A DNA stretch of 16,952 nt, from positions 1 through 16,952 of the forward strand of contig JANYKY010000510.1 of NCBI GenBank assembly GCA_025357975.1, given 5' to 3'. This stretch comes from Gemmatimonadaceae bacterium (GTDB taxonomy: Bacteria > Gemmatimonadota > Gemmatimonadetes > Gemmatimonadales > Gemmatimonadaceae). Position 1 is the stretch's first letter; every line of letters starts with the position of its first letter. The notes beneath the pieces were generated by a model. That model was not told the DNA's origin, did no database searches, and worked only from the letters and a program-made list of their open reading frames with translations. This document shows positions 7,843 through 14,945 of the stretch, in pieces. The translations under genes and the position numbers were made by a program.

Positions 7843-7849
7843 CCTCCTC
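7843..7849 (-). promoter_or_regulatory. Ribosome binding site of the LLM oxidoreductase gene
   Basis: Minus-strand GAGGAGG stands 11 bases before ATG 7831, longer than the usual spacing. The 119-base gap between MocA-like gene and this gene (7832-7950) also holds a perfect CGCGTACGCG palindrome at 7913-7922. No clear terminator or promoter is seen, so it is open whether transcription continues through the gap. Confidence 0.55.
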
Positions 7850-7950
7850 TTCAGTATCCCGGACCTGGTGCGTCGAGGTTCATTGTGGGTTAAGGGTTGA
7901 GCGTTGCCCGTGCGCGTACGCGATGCTCGGTCACCCGTGATAATTGCCTT

Positions 7951-8550
7951 TCAGGAATTGAGACGCTCCGCGTCCTCTGGAGTGTCGATATCCACGGAAG
8001 CACTCGCCACATCTACTTGTGTCACATCTGCAAGACGCGCGCGCAGCCAACGCCCGGCACCCTCGTCACCCTTGAGGTTCATGAGCGCCGGAAAGTGCTC
8101 AGACCCTATGACGACTGGCACTCCAACAATATCGTCATACGCCGAAGCCACTATGCGATGGTGTTCATCGAACCCCGCCATCAATCTTTTCAAGGCGTCA
8201 GAATCGACAAGTGGCTGGTCGGCGACCATGACGAGGGCCGCGCCGATCAATTTGTCCGCGCTTAGCGCGGCGAGGCCCGCAGACAGCGATGATGCCAGGC
8301 CCGATTCCCATCTTTCATTGTTCAGGATCTTCACTCCGTCGAGGCCGTTCAGCGCATTCGACACTTCTTTCGACGACGCGCCGACAATGACGAAGGCCGG
8401 CTTTGCTCCGGCGTCGACCGCCACAGATGCGGCTCTTCGCACGAGCGCAACTCCGTCGTGTTCGATGAGTTGTTTGGGGTAGCCCAGTCGCGTGGACGGG
8501 CCGGCGGCGAGGATGATCGCGCCGATGCGGGGTCGGGACGATGAGGCCAT
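7951..8550 (-). CDS. MocA/MobA-like molybdenum cofactor nucleotidyltransferase
   Basis: 199 residues. The N-terminus carries the nucleotide-binding signature LAAGPSTRLGYPKQ (14-27), followed by the NNERWESGLASSL stretch (77-89) and ADQP (110-113), which is the metal-binding D-Q-P typical of MocA-type enzymes. DIDTPED near the C-terminus is also a family mark. MocA transfers CMP from CTP to molybdopterin to make the cytosine-dinucleotide cofactor used by xanthine dehydrogenase-type enzymes; MobA uses GTP. The gene follows xdhC with a one-base TAATG overlap, so it almost surely serves a molybdenum hydroxylase of the xanthine or CO dehydrogenase family. CTP rather than GTP preference is inferred from family and context. 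Confidence 0.88.
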   Translation of the reverse strand: MASSSRPRIGAIILAAGPSTRLGYPKQLIEHDGVALVRRAASVAVDAGAKPAFVIVGASSKEVSNALNGLDGVKILNNERWESGLASSLSAGLAALSADKLIGAALVMVADQPLVDSDALKRLMAGFDEHHRIVASAYDDIVGVPVVIGSEHFPALMNLKGDEGAGRWLRARLADVTQVDVASASVDIDTPEDAERLNS

Positions 8551-9698
8551 TACGCTACACTCGCCGGCTGAAGCCGAGAGCCCGGCTCATGTAGCGGCGC
8601 GTCGAGATCTCGCAGGTGGCCGCCCGCTCTCTCGTTCATCACGGCGGACACCTCAGCGATTATGGACAGCGCGATCGCGTCGGGCCCGTCTCCACCGACA
8701 TCAAGACCAATTGGTCCATAAACCACATCCCGAGATTCGCGCGCCGACCGAGTCAGGTTCTTCATATCGGCGAACATTCTCTCAGTACGCGCACGCGGCC
8801 CGAGTATTCCGATGTACCCGACTCCGGCCTCGAGAAGTGCCTGGACATATTCGAGATCGCGAGCATAGTGGTGCGACATCACCACAGCGGCTCTCTGCGA
8901 GCTGAGTTCAACCGAGTCTCCGAGGTGAAGAGCATCGCGACACTCAGCCACAAGGGCGCGAGGAAATCGCTCGGCCGGCGCATTAACGACAGGGCGATGA
9001 TCAACGACGGTGACGTCCCAGCCAAGGTCGGTTGCAAATCGCACGACCGGTACTGCATCCGGACCGCTGCCGCAGATGAGGAGTCGCACCGCAGGCACGA
9101 TCACTTCCAATGCAACCCGCACACCACCGTGCTCGAGTATGAAGCCTTTGCGTCCGCTCTGAATTGCATCGTCGGTGTGTGCTTTGATGGCCGCAATGAG
9201 CTCGTCGTTTCCCCACTCGCCAGTTGTCTCGATCGAGGCGCCACTGAACATGGCATGAGCTCCGACTGCCGGAGTGGTGCCGGGCGGAGCAGCCGCTACG
9301 GTTGCCAGAAGAGACGGCTCGTCACGACGAAGTGCGGCAAGAAGGATCTCCGCGAAACCACCAGCCTCTGCCTCGTTCAACGGCTCGAGGAGGACATCGA
9401 TGAGACCATTACACCCAAGCCCGAGGCCCCATGCGGCGTCCTCGTCCGCACGCGTGTCGTAAGTAACGACCCGCGCACAACGCTGATCATGGACGCTCCT
9501 CGCCTGCTCCGCCAAATCGGTCTCGAGGCACCCTCCGCTGATCAGCCCGACCGTTGAGCCGTCGAGATGCACGACCATTCTTGCCCCGACTCCTCCGTAG
9601 CTCGAACCCGTCACATGCACGACCGTTGCGAGAACGACTGCGTTCCCGCGCGTTAATGCACCTGCAAGAGCGTCAATTACGGCCCGGTGGGTTGTCAT
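8550..9698 (-). CDS. xdhC: XdhC/CoxI-family molybdenum hydroxylase maturation factor
   Basis: 382 residues from ATG 9698. A longer open frame reaches 9740, but 9698 is preferred because its ATG overlaps the stop of the upstream decarboxylase gene in an ATGA. The N-terminal XdhC/CoxI domain shows GSSYGGVGARMVV (31-43), GLISGGCLE (51-59) and GLGLGCNG (91-98), all family signatures with two conserved cysteines. A C-terminal Rossmann-like domain follows (about 210-370) with ICGSGPDA near its start and GYIGILGPR later. XdhC proteins bind the molybdopterin cofactor, help insert the terminal sulfur and hand it to the large subunit of xanthine dehydrogenase or a relative. The following gene is the matching nucleotidyltransferase. 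The structural genes of an enzyme are missing here, apart from the fragment at 16136. Confidence 0.92.
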   Translation of the reverse strand: MTTHRAVIDALAGALTRGNAVVLATVVHVTGSSYGGVGARMVVHLDGSTVGLISGGCLETDLAEQARSVHDQRCARVVTYDTRADEDAAWGLGLGCNGLIDVLLEPLNEAEAGGFAEILLAALRRDEPSLLATVAAAPPGTTPAVGAHAMFSGASIETTGEWGNDELIAAIKAHTDDAIQSGRKGFILEHGGVRVALEVIVPAVRLLICGSGPDAVPVVRFATDLGWDVTVVDHRPVVNAPAERFPRALVAECRDALHLGDSVELSSQRAAVVMSHHYARDLEYVQALLEAGVGYIGILGPRARTERMFADMKNLTRSARESRDVVYGPIGLDVGGDGPDAIALSIIAEVSAVMNERAGGHLRDLDAPLHEPGSRLQPASVA

Positions 9699-11200
9699 GT
9701 GTGCGATGCAATTTCCGCAGCCCGCGTGATCTGTGCCCACAGATCGTCGAGGTGCCGCTCTTCCGTCAGCAGGTTTCCAACCCCTATTCGCATGGCGACC
9801 CGGCCGTCGAGATTCGTGTGGGTCATGTAAGCGCGCCCAGTGTGATTTACGGTCTCGACGATACCTTCGTTGATTCGATCGACGGTTTCCGCGTCCAAAC
9901 CTTCGGAAACAAACCTGAAGGCGACGATCCCCATGCTCTGCGGGGCAGCGAGCTCAAATGAAGAGCGTGAGCGGACGAGGTTTGCGAAATGCGCTGCAAG
10001 GCGACAGTTCTCGCGAATTCGCGACTCGAGTCCGGAGCGGCCGAAGGCGCGAAATGTCATCCACGCTTTTAATGCACGAAAGCGCCGCCCGAGCTGATAA
10101 CTGTAATCCATGTAGTTGATCGCGCCGCCTGACGCGTCGAGCTTCAAATACTCCCGAGTGAGAGAAAACACTTCGCGAAGCAGCTCCGGCCGGCGGATAT
10201 ACAGCGTGCTGAAATCCAGAGGAACGAACAACCACTTGTGTGGGTTCATCACGATCGAGTCAGCATTCTCGGCACCGTCGAGCACATAGCGGCCTTCGGG
10301 AAGAATTGCCATCGGACCGCCATACGCCGCGTCGATGTGGAGCCACATGTCATGCCCACGACAGACATCGCTGATTGCCCTAACGGGATCGACGCTCGCC
10401 GTAGACGTTGTGCCGACAGTCGCCACTACCGCGAACGGAAGAAATCCCTTCCGCACGTCGGCATCGACCGCCGCGCGAAGCTGCTCCACATCCATGCGAA
10501 AATCCCTGTCACTTCGAATTCGCACCACATTCTCTTCGCCGAAGCCGAGGACAATCGCGGCTTTTTCGAGAGAGCTGTGCGCCTGATCCGACGAGTACAG
10601 ACGATAGCGGGGCACATCTGTTCTGCCAGTCATTCCCCGGCGACGGATATCGAGTCCTCTCGCCTCACGTGCTGCAGCGAGCGCATGCAGGACGCCGGTT
10701 GAAGCCGTGTCATACACGACTCCCGTGAACGAATCAGGGAGTCCGACCATTTGCCTGATCCAGCTCAGCACCACTGTCTCGAGCTCTGTTGCGGCCGGCG
10801 AAGTCCGCCAGGTCATCGCACTCACATTAAGCGCAGCAGCGGCGATTTCTCCGATCAGCGCGGGGCCATTGCTCGTGGTTCCGAAGTAAGCGACAAAACC
10901 AGGATGACCCCAATGGAGAACGCCCGGGAGAACCACGGCTTCCAGATCAGCCAGGATGCGATTCATCGGTTCTGCTTTCTCGGGTACAGCCGAACTCGTG
11001 AGAGAAGTGACTTCGCCTGGCTCGACCGATGGCGAAATGGATCTTTGTTCTATGTTCTCGCGATAATCGGCTGCCCAGTCCGCCACGCGGTGTAAGTGCT
11101 CCCGAAGAGATGCCGGGGGCATGTCTCCAAGAGGCCCGAGAGCCTCACCTGGACAATCGATGTGCAATGCGGGCACACCTGTTGCGCGATCATCGTTCAT
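9695..11200 (-). CDS. PLP-dependent group II decarboxylase (aromatic-amino-acid type)
   Basis: 501 residues from ATG 11200; TTG 11167, with AGGTG 8 bases upstream, is a serious alternative, and the open frame extends to 11263 without support. The fold-type I PLP motifs are clear: H208 in QAHSS stacks on the cofactor, D290 in HIDAAYGG binds its pyridine nitrogen, and K322 in NPHKW forms the Schiff base. An N-terminal helical segment (about 30-50) and the HPGFVAYF stretch (99-106) match aromatic-L-amino-acid decarboxylases, which remove CO2 from Trp, Tyr, Phe or Dopa to give amines; glutamate and 2,4-diaminobutyrate decarboxylases are related. The substrate is not determined. Its end overlaps xdhC by four bases. 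Its start codon overlaps that of the divergent glycosyltransferase within CATG, so its promoter must lie inside the neighbour unless the later start is used. Confidence 0.9.
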   Translation of the reverse strand: MNDDRATGVPALHIDCPGEALGPLGDMPPASLREHLHRVADWAADYRENIEQRSISPSVEPGEVTSLTSSAVPEKAEPMNRILADLEAVVLPGVLHWGHPGFVAYFGTTSNGPALIGEIAAAALNVSAMTWRTSPAATELETVVLSWIRQMVGLPDSFTGVVYDTASTGVLHALAAAREARGLDIRRRGMTGRTDVPRYRLYSSDQAHSSLEKAAIVLGFGEENVVRIRSDRDFRMDVEQLRAAVDADVRKGFLPFAVVATVGTTSTASVDPVRAISDVCRGHDMWLHIDAAYGGPMAILPEGRYVLDGAENADSIVMNPHKWLFVPLDFSTLYIRRPELLREVFSLTREYLKLDASGGAINYMDYSYQLGRRFRALKAWMTFRAFGRSGLESRIRENCRLAAHFANLVRSRSSFELAAPQSMGIVAFRFVSEGLDAETVDRINEGIVETVNHTGRAYMTHTNLDGRVAMRIGVGNLLTEERHLDDLWAQITRAAEIASHT

Positions 11201-12284
11201 GAAAAAGGGGCCGGTTGATGAGCTGACGTACATTCTCCCGATAAAAACGACAGCGCCACCCAACGCGGAGCTGATGGATTATTTGCGGATGCTTGCTACC
11301 TATGAAAGTATCGAGATCATAGTCGTAGACGGATCGAGCGAAGAGATTTTCACCGTTCATTCACGGCTGCTTCCAGCGTCTGTGCGACATGTGCGCCCCG
11401 ACCCGGGTCTCACGACTCCCATGGGCAAGGTCGGCGGGGTTCTTACCGGGATTCGCCTCGCTTCGCACGAGCGAATGATCCTGGCCGATGACGATGTTCG
11501 TTACGATGCCAAATCCATTGGACAGCTATGTACTGCGCTCGAAAACGCAGAAGTCGTGCGCCCTCAGAATTATTTCGACCCATTGCCGTTTCATGCGGCG
11601 TGGGATACTGGGCGAGCGCTTCTCAACCGTGTCTCCGGCGGGGACTGGCCTGGCACACTCGGCCTGAGAAGATCGGCCATGAGCCTGACGAACGGTTACG
11701 ACGGAAGCGCGATGTTCGAAAACCTAGAACTGGTTCGAACAGTTGTGGCCGCCGGCGGGCGTGAGGCTGTGCGCTCCGACATCTATGTGTTACGGCGACC
11801 GTCGACTGCGCGCCACTTCTGGTCGCAGCGCGTGAGACAGGCGTATGACGAGCTGGCGCGTCCGGCGCGTCTCGGGGTTCAGCTCGCGATTCTGCCAGCG
11901 ACCGCATTTCTGGGCGTTTCACATCACTGGCTTGTGATCGTCGTTGCCGTTCTCGCCATTATCGCGATGGCGGAAATTGGAAGACAGCGATTTGGCGGCA
12001 CACGTTATTTCCCATTCATCGCGTCGATCCTCGCGCCTGCGTGGGTGGCCGAGCGGGCGATCTGTTGCTGGCTTGCTGTGGGGTCGCGAGTATTTCTCGG
12101 AGGCGTCAAATATCGAGGGCAGGTACTTCAACACGCCGCCACGCCAATGAGGGTTCTCCGCGAGCGCTATTCGGCCGAATGGAGCTCAAGGTCGATTGGC
12201 TTGAACGTGCCGTTGTTGGAAAGCTCAGCCGAGCACGCAGTAACTCCCACGATCAGGTCCATTTCGGCGCGTAACATCAGATAG
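11199..12284 (+). CDS. Membrane-associated family 2 glycosyltransferase
   Basis: 361 residues from ATG 11199; an open frame reaches back to 11121 but only covers the opposite gene. The strand order of a GT-A fold is visible: TYILPIK (10-16), VVDGS (42-46), and the metal-binding L95-A-DDD-V-R-Y stretch, then an acidic ENLEL (174-178, likely the catalytic base) and a QRVRQ-type segment (210-214) in the position of QxxRW. After residue 222 there are two or three membrane segments (about 224-241, 243-262 and 270-300), so the enzyme is held at the inner membrane and may extend or export a glycan or glycolipid. Donor and acceptor are unknown. No ribosome site precedes the start. The last ~40 residues are coded by DNA that also codes, on the other strand, for the end of the DUF1989 gene. 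Confidence 0.85.
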   Translation: MKKGPVDELTYILPIKTTAPPNAELMDYLRMLATYESIEIIVVDGSSEEIFTVHSRLLPASVRHVRPDPGLTTPMGKVGGVLTGIRLASHERMILADDDVRYDAKSIGQLCTALENAEVVRPQNYFDPLPFHAAWDTGRALLNRVSGGDWPGTLGLRRSAMSLTNGYDGSAMFENLELVRTVVAAGGREAVRSDIYVLRRPSTARHFWSQRVRQAYDELARPARLGVQLAILPATAFLGVSHHWLVIVVAVLAIIAMAEIGRQRFGGTRYFPFIASILAPAWVAERAICCWLAVGSRVFLGGVKYRGQVLQHAATPMRVLRERYSAEWSSRSIGLNVPLLESSAEHAVTPTIRSISARNIR

Positions 12285-12763
12285 CCGCCGGCGTGTGAAA
12301 GAGGCGGCCCGATGATGAGCTCGCCGTTCGGTTGGATCGCAACATTCATGAAGATGTTGAGAGTTGTCGGAATCGCATCCGGCGTAATTCCGTGCGGGGC
12401 GAGGCTGGTGCAGAGATTTTCAAAGCAGCTCGGATGATGTCCCTCCGTGCCATAGATAATCTCGAAAGTTTCCGGGCTGCACGGAGTCAGTATGAAGTCG
12501 TGGCGCCCGACCGTATCGTCGAGGACGGTCCACATTGGTCGGCTGCGGTTGGAGTACAGCACGTGACCCGTTGTCAGGTAAACGGTATTCGCGTAGTCGA
12601 TCGTTCGGCCCGAGGAAAGCCATTCGGATGTGTCATCGTGCGAGAACGACGTCAGATCCGAAACTTGTTCGCCTGCAGGGTCGATAATCTTGAGGAGCTG
12701 CCCCTTCAATACGATGAGCGCGACTCCCGTTTGTGGCTCGAGATGAATGCTTTGTTCGATCAT
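12167..12763 (-). CDS. DUF1989 / urea carboxylase-associated family protein
   Basis: 198 residues. The family's recognisable pieces are present: the IxDPAGEQVSDLTSF segment (27-40), GRHDFILTPCS (86-96), HPSCFENL (110-117), NIFMNV (136-141) and the C-terminal MLRAEMDLIVGVTACS (163-178). DUF1989 proteins accompany urea carboxylase, and a pair of them (CgdA/CgdB) forms carboxyguanidine deiminase in bacterial guanidine use; there is no carboxylase gene here. The gene starts in an ATGA overlap with the YqcI/YcgG gene, so the two are translated together. That suggests a shared substrate, possibly one with a guanidine or amidine group; this is inference. Its 3' end overlaps the convergent glycosyltransferase by 118 bases, yet the conserved C-terminus continues to the end (KPIDLEL), so the frame is real. 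Confidence 0.88.
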   Translation of the reverse strand: MIEQSIHLEPQTGVALIVLKGQLLKIIDPAGEQVSDLTSFSHDDTSEWLSSGRTIDYANTVYLTTGHVLYSNRSRPMWTVLDDTVGRHDFILTPCSPETFEIIYGTEGHHPSCFENLCTSLAPHGITPDAIPTTLNIFMNVAIQPNGELIIGPPLSHAGGYLMLRAEMDLIVGVTACSAELSNNGTFKPIDLELHSAE

Positions 12764-13419
12764 TCCGCAGGCCGTGGATGAAACGGGCAGCGCCAGTCTG
12801 GTTCAGCGGCTTTTCCCGAATACTGCTGCGCTTCGGACCGCGCTCCAAAGTCCGCGAGGGACGGATTTGGCTCTTTCTGCAGCGCGAGGTCTCTTTCTCG
12901 TATCGCTGACCGCAGGCGTTCAAAGCGGCCCTCCTGTCGCAGTCGATCGAACTGCGCATGAGGATTGAACACCATGGCAGCTCGGGAAAATTGCCGTGCG
13001 AGCCGTGCGCTTTTCGGATGCATTCCCACAACGAAGAAAGCGCGACGTGCGAAGCTGAACGCGAAGCGCGGATCGTCCGTGTCGCTACTCACTGTGGGAT
13101 CCCATTCGCTGGCCTTGTCAAAGCGATGCAAGTCCGACAACTGTTGCCAGAGATACTGTTCGAACAAGTCTTCGCTTGCGGGCGGCCGGCCCCGAAACAC
13201 CGCAACGAACGCAGCGAACGAAGATCCATCAGCCGGAGTATCGGCGACGAACTGTGACAAGTCCGCCGTGAGCGCCTCAGTCGATGCGGAGGTTCCAATC
13301 GCGCCGTAGACGCCGAGTGTATAGCCACGTTGCCGCACTAGCCCCTTAGCGGCAAGGCACGGAAACACCGGCTCCTCGACAAACGCGCGAAAGGTCGCTT
13401 CGACACCGAGCTTGTTCAC
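12760..13419 (-). CDS. YqcI/YcgG-family protein (GntA-like heme N-hydroxylase family)
   Basis: 219 residues from GTG 13419, chosen because it makes a GTGA overlap with the preceding gene; ATG 13467 is an in-frame alternative giving 235 residues but lacks a ribosome site. Family landmarks in order: FPCLAAKG (19-26), the FAFSFARRAFFVVGMHPKSA block (119-138), VFNPHAQFDRLR (150-161), IRERDLALQ (173-181), DFGARSEAQQYSG (190-202) and the closing WRCPF (209-213). Members include GntA of the guanitoxin pathway, a heme-dependent enzyme that hydroxylates a nitrogen of a cyclic guanidine. The product here is therefore a likely heme N-oxygenase, but most family members are uncharacterised. No transporter or biosynthetic gene cluster surrounds it. 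The coupled DUF1989 gene downstream is the best hint of its pathway. Confidence 0.85.
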   Translation of the reverse strand: MNKLGVEATFRAFVEEPVFPCLAAKGLVRQRGYTLGVYGAIGTSASTEALTADLSQFVADTPADGSSFAAFVAVFRGRPPASEDLFEQYLWQQLSDLHRFDKASEWDPTVSSDTDDPRFAFSFARRAFFVVGMHPKSARLARQFSRAAMVFNPHAQFDRLRQEGRFERLRSAIRERDLALQKEPNPSLADFGARSEAQQYSGKAAEPDWRCPFHPRPAE

Positions 13420-14945
13420 AGGAACATGTTCCGTACCCAGTTGGGGCTCAGGTAAACCTCGGCCCATCCTGGACTGAATTTCAGTTTCGGTGAATTTTCG
13501 CGCTCAGCGATCCCCATCGCGCGCAGTTGCTTTGCCGGAGTCGTCGCACTGCTATTTGGAAGAACGAACCCGTGAAACCGGTGACGCGAATCGTTGAGAC
13601 TGAGCGCGCTGACATTCTTTTGCGAGCGGTCGCGCCAGGCGGCAAGCCAACCCTTGGCCGGACGGGTGGCCATCACGCGTGGAGGTAAGCCAAGATGCTC
13701 GCCCCAGAGGCAACGTCTCAGCTGGGCAACCGTTCCACTCTCGATAACCCCGTCCACTCCGTCTCGAATTACGACATTAACGTCGAAATTCCGGACATTG
13801 CGAAATAAGCGGCGCGCTAAAGGCCCCGCAAAATCATCGCCGTACGAGTGCAATGACACACCGTCGAGATTGGCTGACCCGATCAGCGCCCACGAGTCGT
13901 CCACAATCATCACTTTGCTGTGCACAAAGATCTGATTTAACTCGACGATCCGATCGTCGCAAAGCTTTGTGCTCCAGAGAGAAAAGACCCCAACGCGGGG
14001 ATGATCTCGGAGTCCTGATTTCGACAACCTATCGTTCTGCCATCGCCGATATGCGGTGATATCCGGATTCTGATTGAGAACAGCGATGATCTCGAGATTC
14101 TCGTTCTGATCCAGAGCCTTTTTCAACGCGTCGACGACTGGGCGCGCGCTGAGATACTGGTGCTCGATGTAGATTAGTGACCGAGCTCTCGCAATTCCGT
14201 TCAGGCACGCGTCGAGAATGTCCGTCTTTCCGCTCCGCGCTTTTGTAGCTGGCGACGTCGCAACCAATCGTGCCGCCGAGTATTTGCGGTTCAGGGGCGT
14301 ATTTGGTCGTGCAGGGGGAGTCGAAATGCTGGGATCGCCACCAGCGGCTGACTTCCACCACTCGGCATACAGCTCGGCCGATTCGGTCACTGCTGATCCC
14401 GTGATACGAACCGAGACGTCGTGTAATGGGCGACCGCCGAGCTCGCGAAGTGTTCGGCGGAGATCGGTCGGAGCATGATGCGGATCGTCGCAGTACCCGT
14501 TAACGAATGGAGATCCGACAAGAAAGAGCTCCGCATCGTCAACGACGATCATTTTGGCATGGAGAAGCTGCGGAAAGCGGCTGACTCCGCGGACCTGAAT
14601 CGTGCTGGCTCCTCGTGCTGCGAGCCATTTTTTGAGCGGCTTGACTGTGTCGAGCAGTAGAGTCTGATTCATAAGAATACGTATCTCGAGCCCGCGGCTT
14701 TGCGCCGCATCGACGAGGGCTTCCGCAACATTTGTGTCTGGTGAGGTCGCCATCCCATACGCGATGCAGTCCGTGTCGATGGCTAGCTGACTGATCCATA
14801 TCGAACGCCTGGCTTCACTTATCGAGCGAAGAATTTTTTCGTAGGCGCCGGAATTGTCGATCAGCCACTCACACTCTTCTGCAGCGTTAGCGCGAGTCCG
14901 TGCCGGCGCTTTCGTGCCGGCGCGCTCGAGTATATCAGCTCGCAT
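13416..14945 (-). CDS. Two-HKD phospholipase D-family protein, cardiolipin-synthase-like
   Basis: 509 residues. Two HKD half-sites are clear: H129-A-K131 with D136, and H342-S-K344 with D349, the latter followed by IGSANLDGVSL as in bacterial cardiolipin synthases and PLDs. The IEHQYLS stretch (260-266) is the usual strand before the second half. Such enzymes transfer or hydrolyse phosphatidyl groups; cardiolipin synthase joins phosphatidyl groups at the membrane. No membrane segment is evident, which is like ClsB rather than ClsA. The ATG at 14945 overlaps the upstream YbhN-type gene by 11 bases. In E. coli, clsB (ybhO) and ybhN sit side by side, so the pairing supports a role in membrane lipid metabolism. 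A basic C-terminal extension of about 90 residues (420-509) follows the catalytic core. A phosphodiesterase or nuclease role cannot be excluded. Confidence 0.88.
   Translation of the reverse strand: MRADILERAGTKAPARTRANAAEECEWLIDNSGAYEKILRSISEARRSIWISQLAIDTDCIAYGMATSPDTNVAEALVDAAQSRGLEIRILMNQTLLLDTVKPLKKWLAARGASTIQVRGVSRFPQLLHAKMIVVDDAELFLVGSPFVNGYCDDPHHAPTDLRRTLRELGGRPLHDVSVRITGSAVTESAELYAEWWKSAAGGDPSISTPPARPNTPLNRKYSAARLVATSPATKARSGKTDILDACLNGIARARSLIYIEHQYLSARPVVDALKKALDQNENLEIIAVLNQNPDITAYRRWQNDRLSKSGLRDHPRVGVFSLWSTKLCDDRIVELNQIFVHSKVMIVDDSWALIGSANLDGVSLHSYGDDFAGPLARRLFRNVRNFDVNVVIRDGVDGVIESGTVAQLRRCLWGEHLGLPPRVMATRPAKGWLAAWRDRSQKNVSALSLNDSRHRFHGFVLPNSSATTPAKQLRAMGIAERENSPKLKFSPGWAEVYLSPNWVRNMFL

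Noticed and set aside
8616..9557. A 313-codon plus-strand open frame
   Set aside because: It is antisense to xdhC, whose signature motifs are intact; the predicted product is basic and low in domain-like pattern.
13420..13467. N-terminal extension of the YqcI/YcgG protein from ATG 13467
   Set aside because: It would overlap the phospholipase D gene by 52 bases with no ribosome site; the GTG at 13419 gives the four-base overlap used elsewhere in this chain. Kept as an alternative only.
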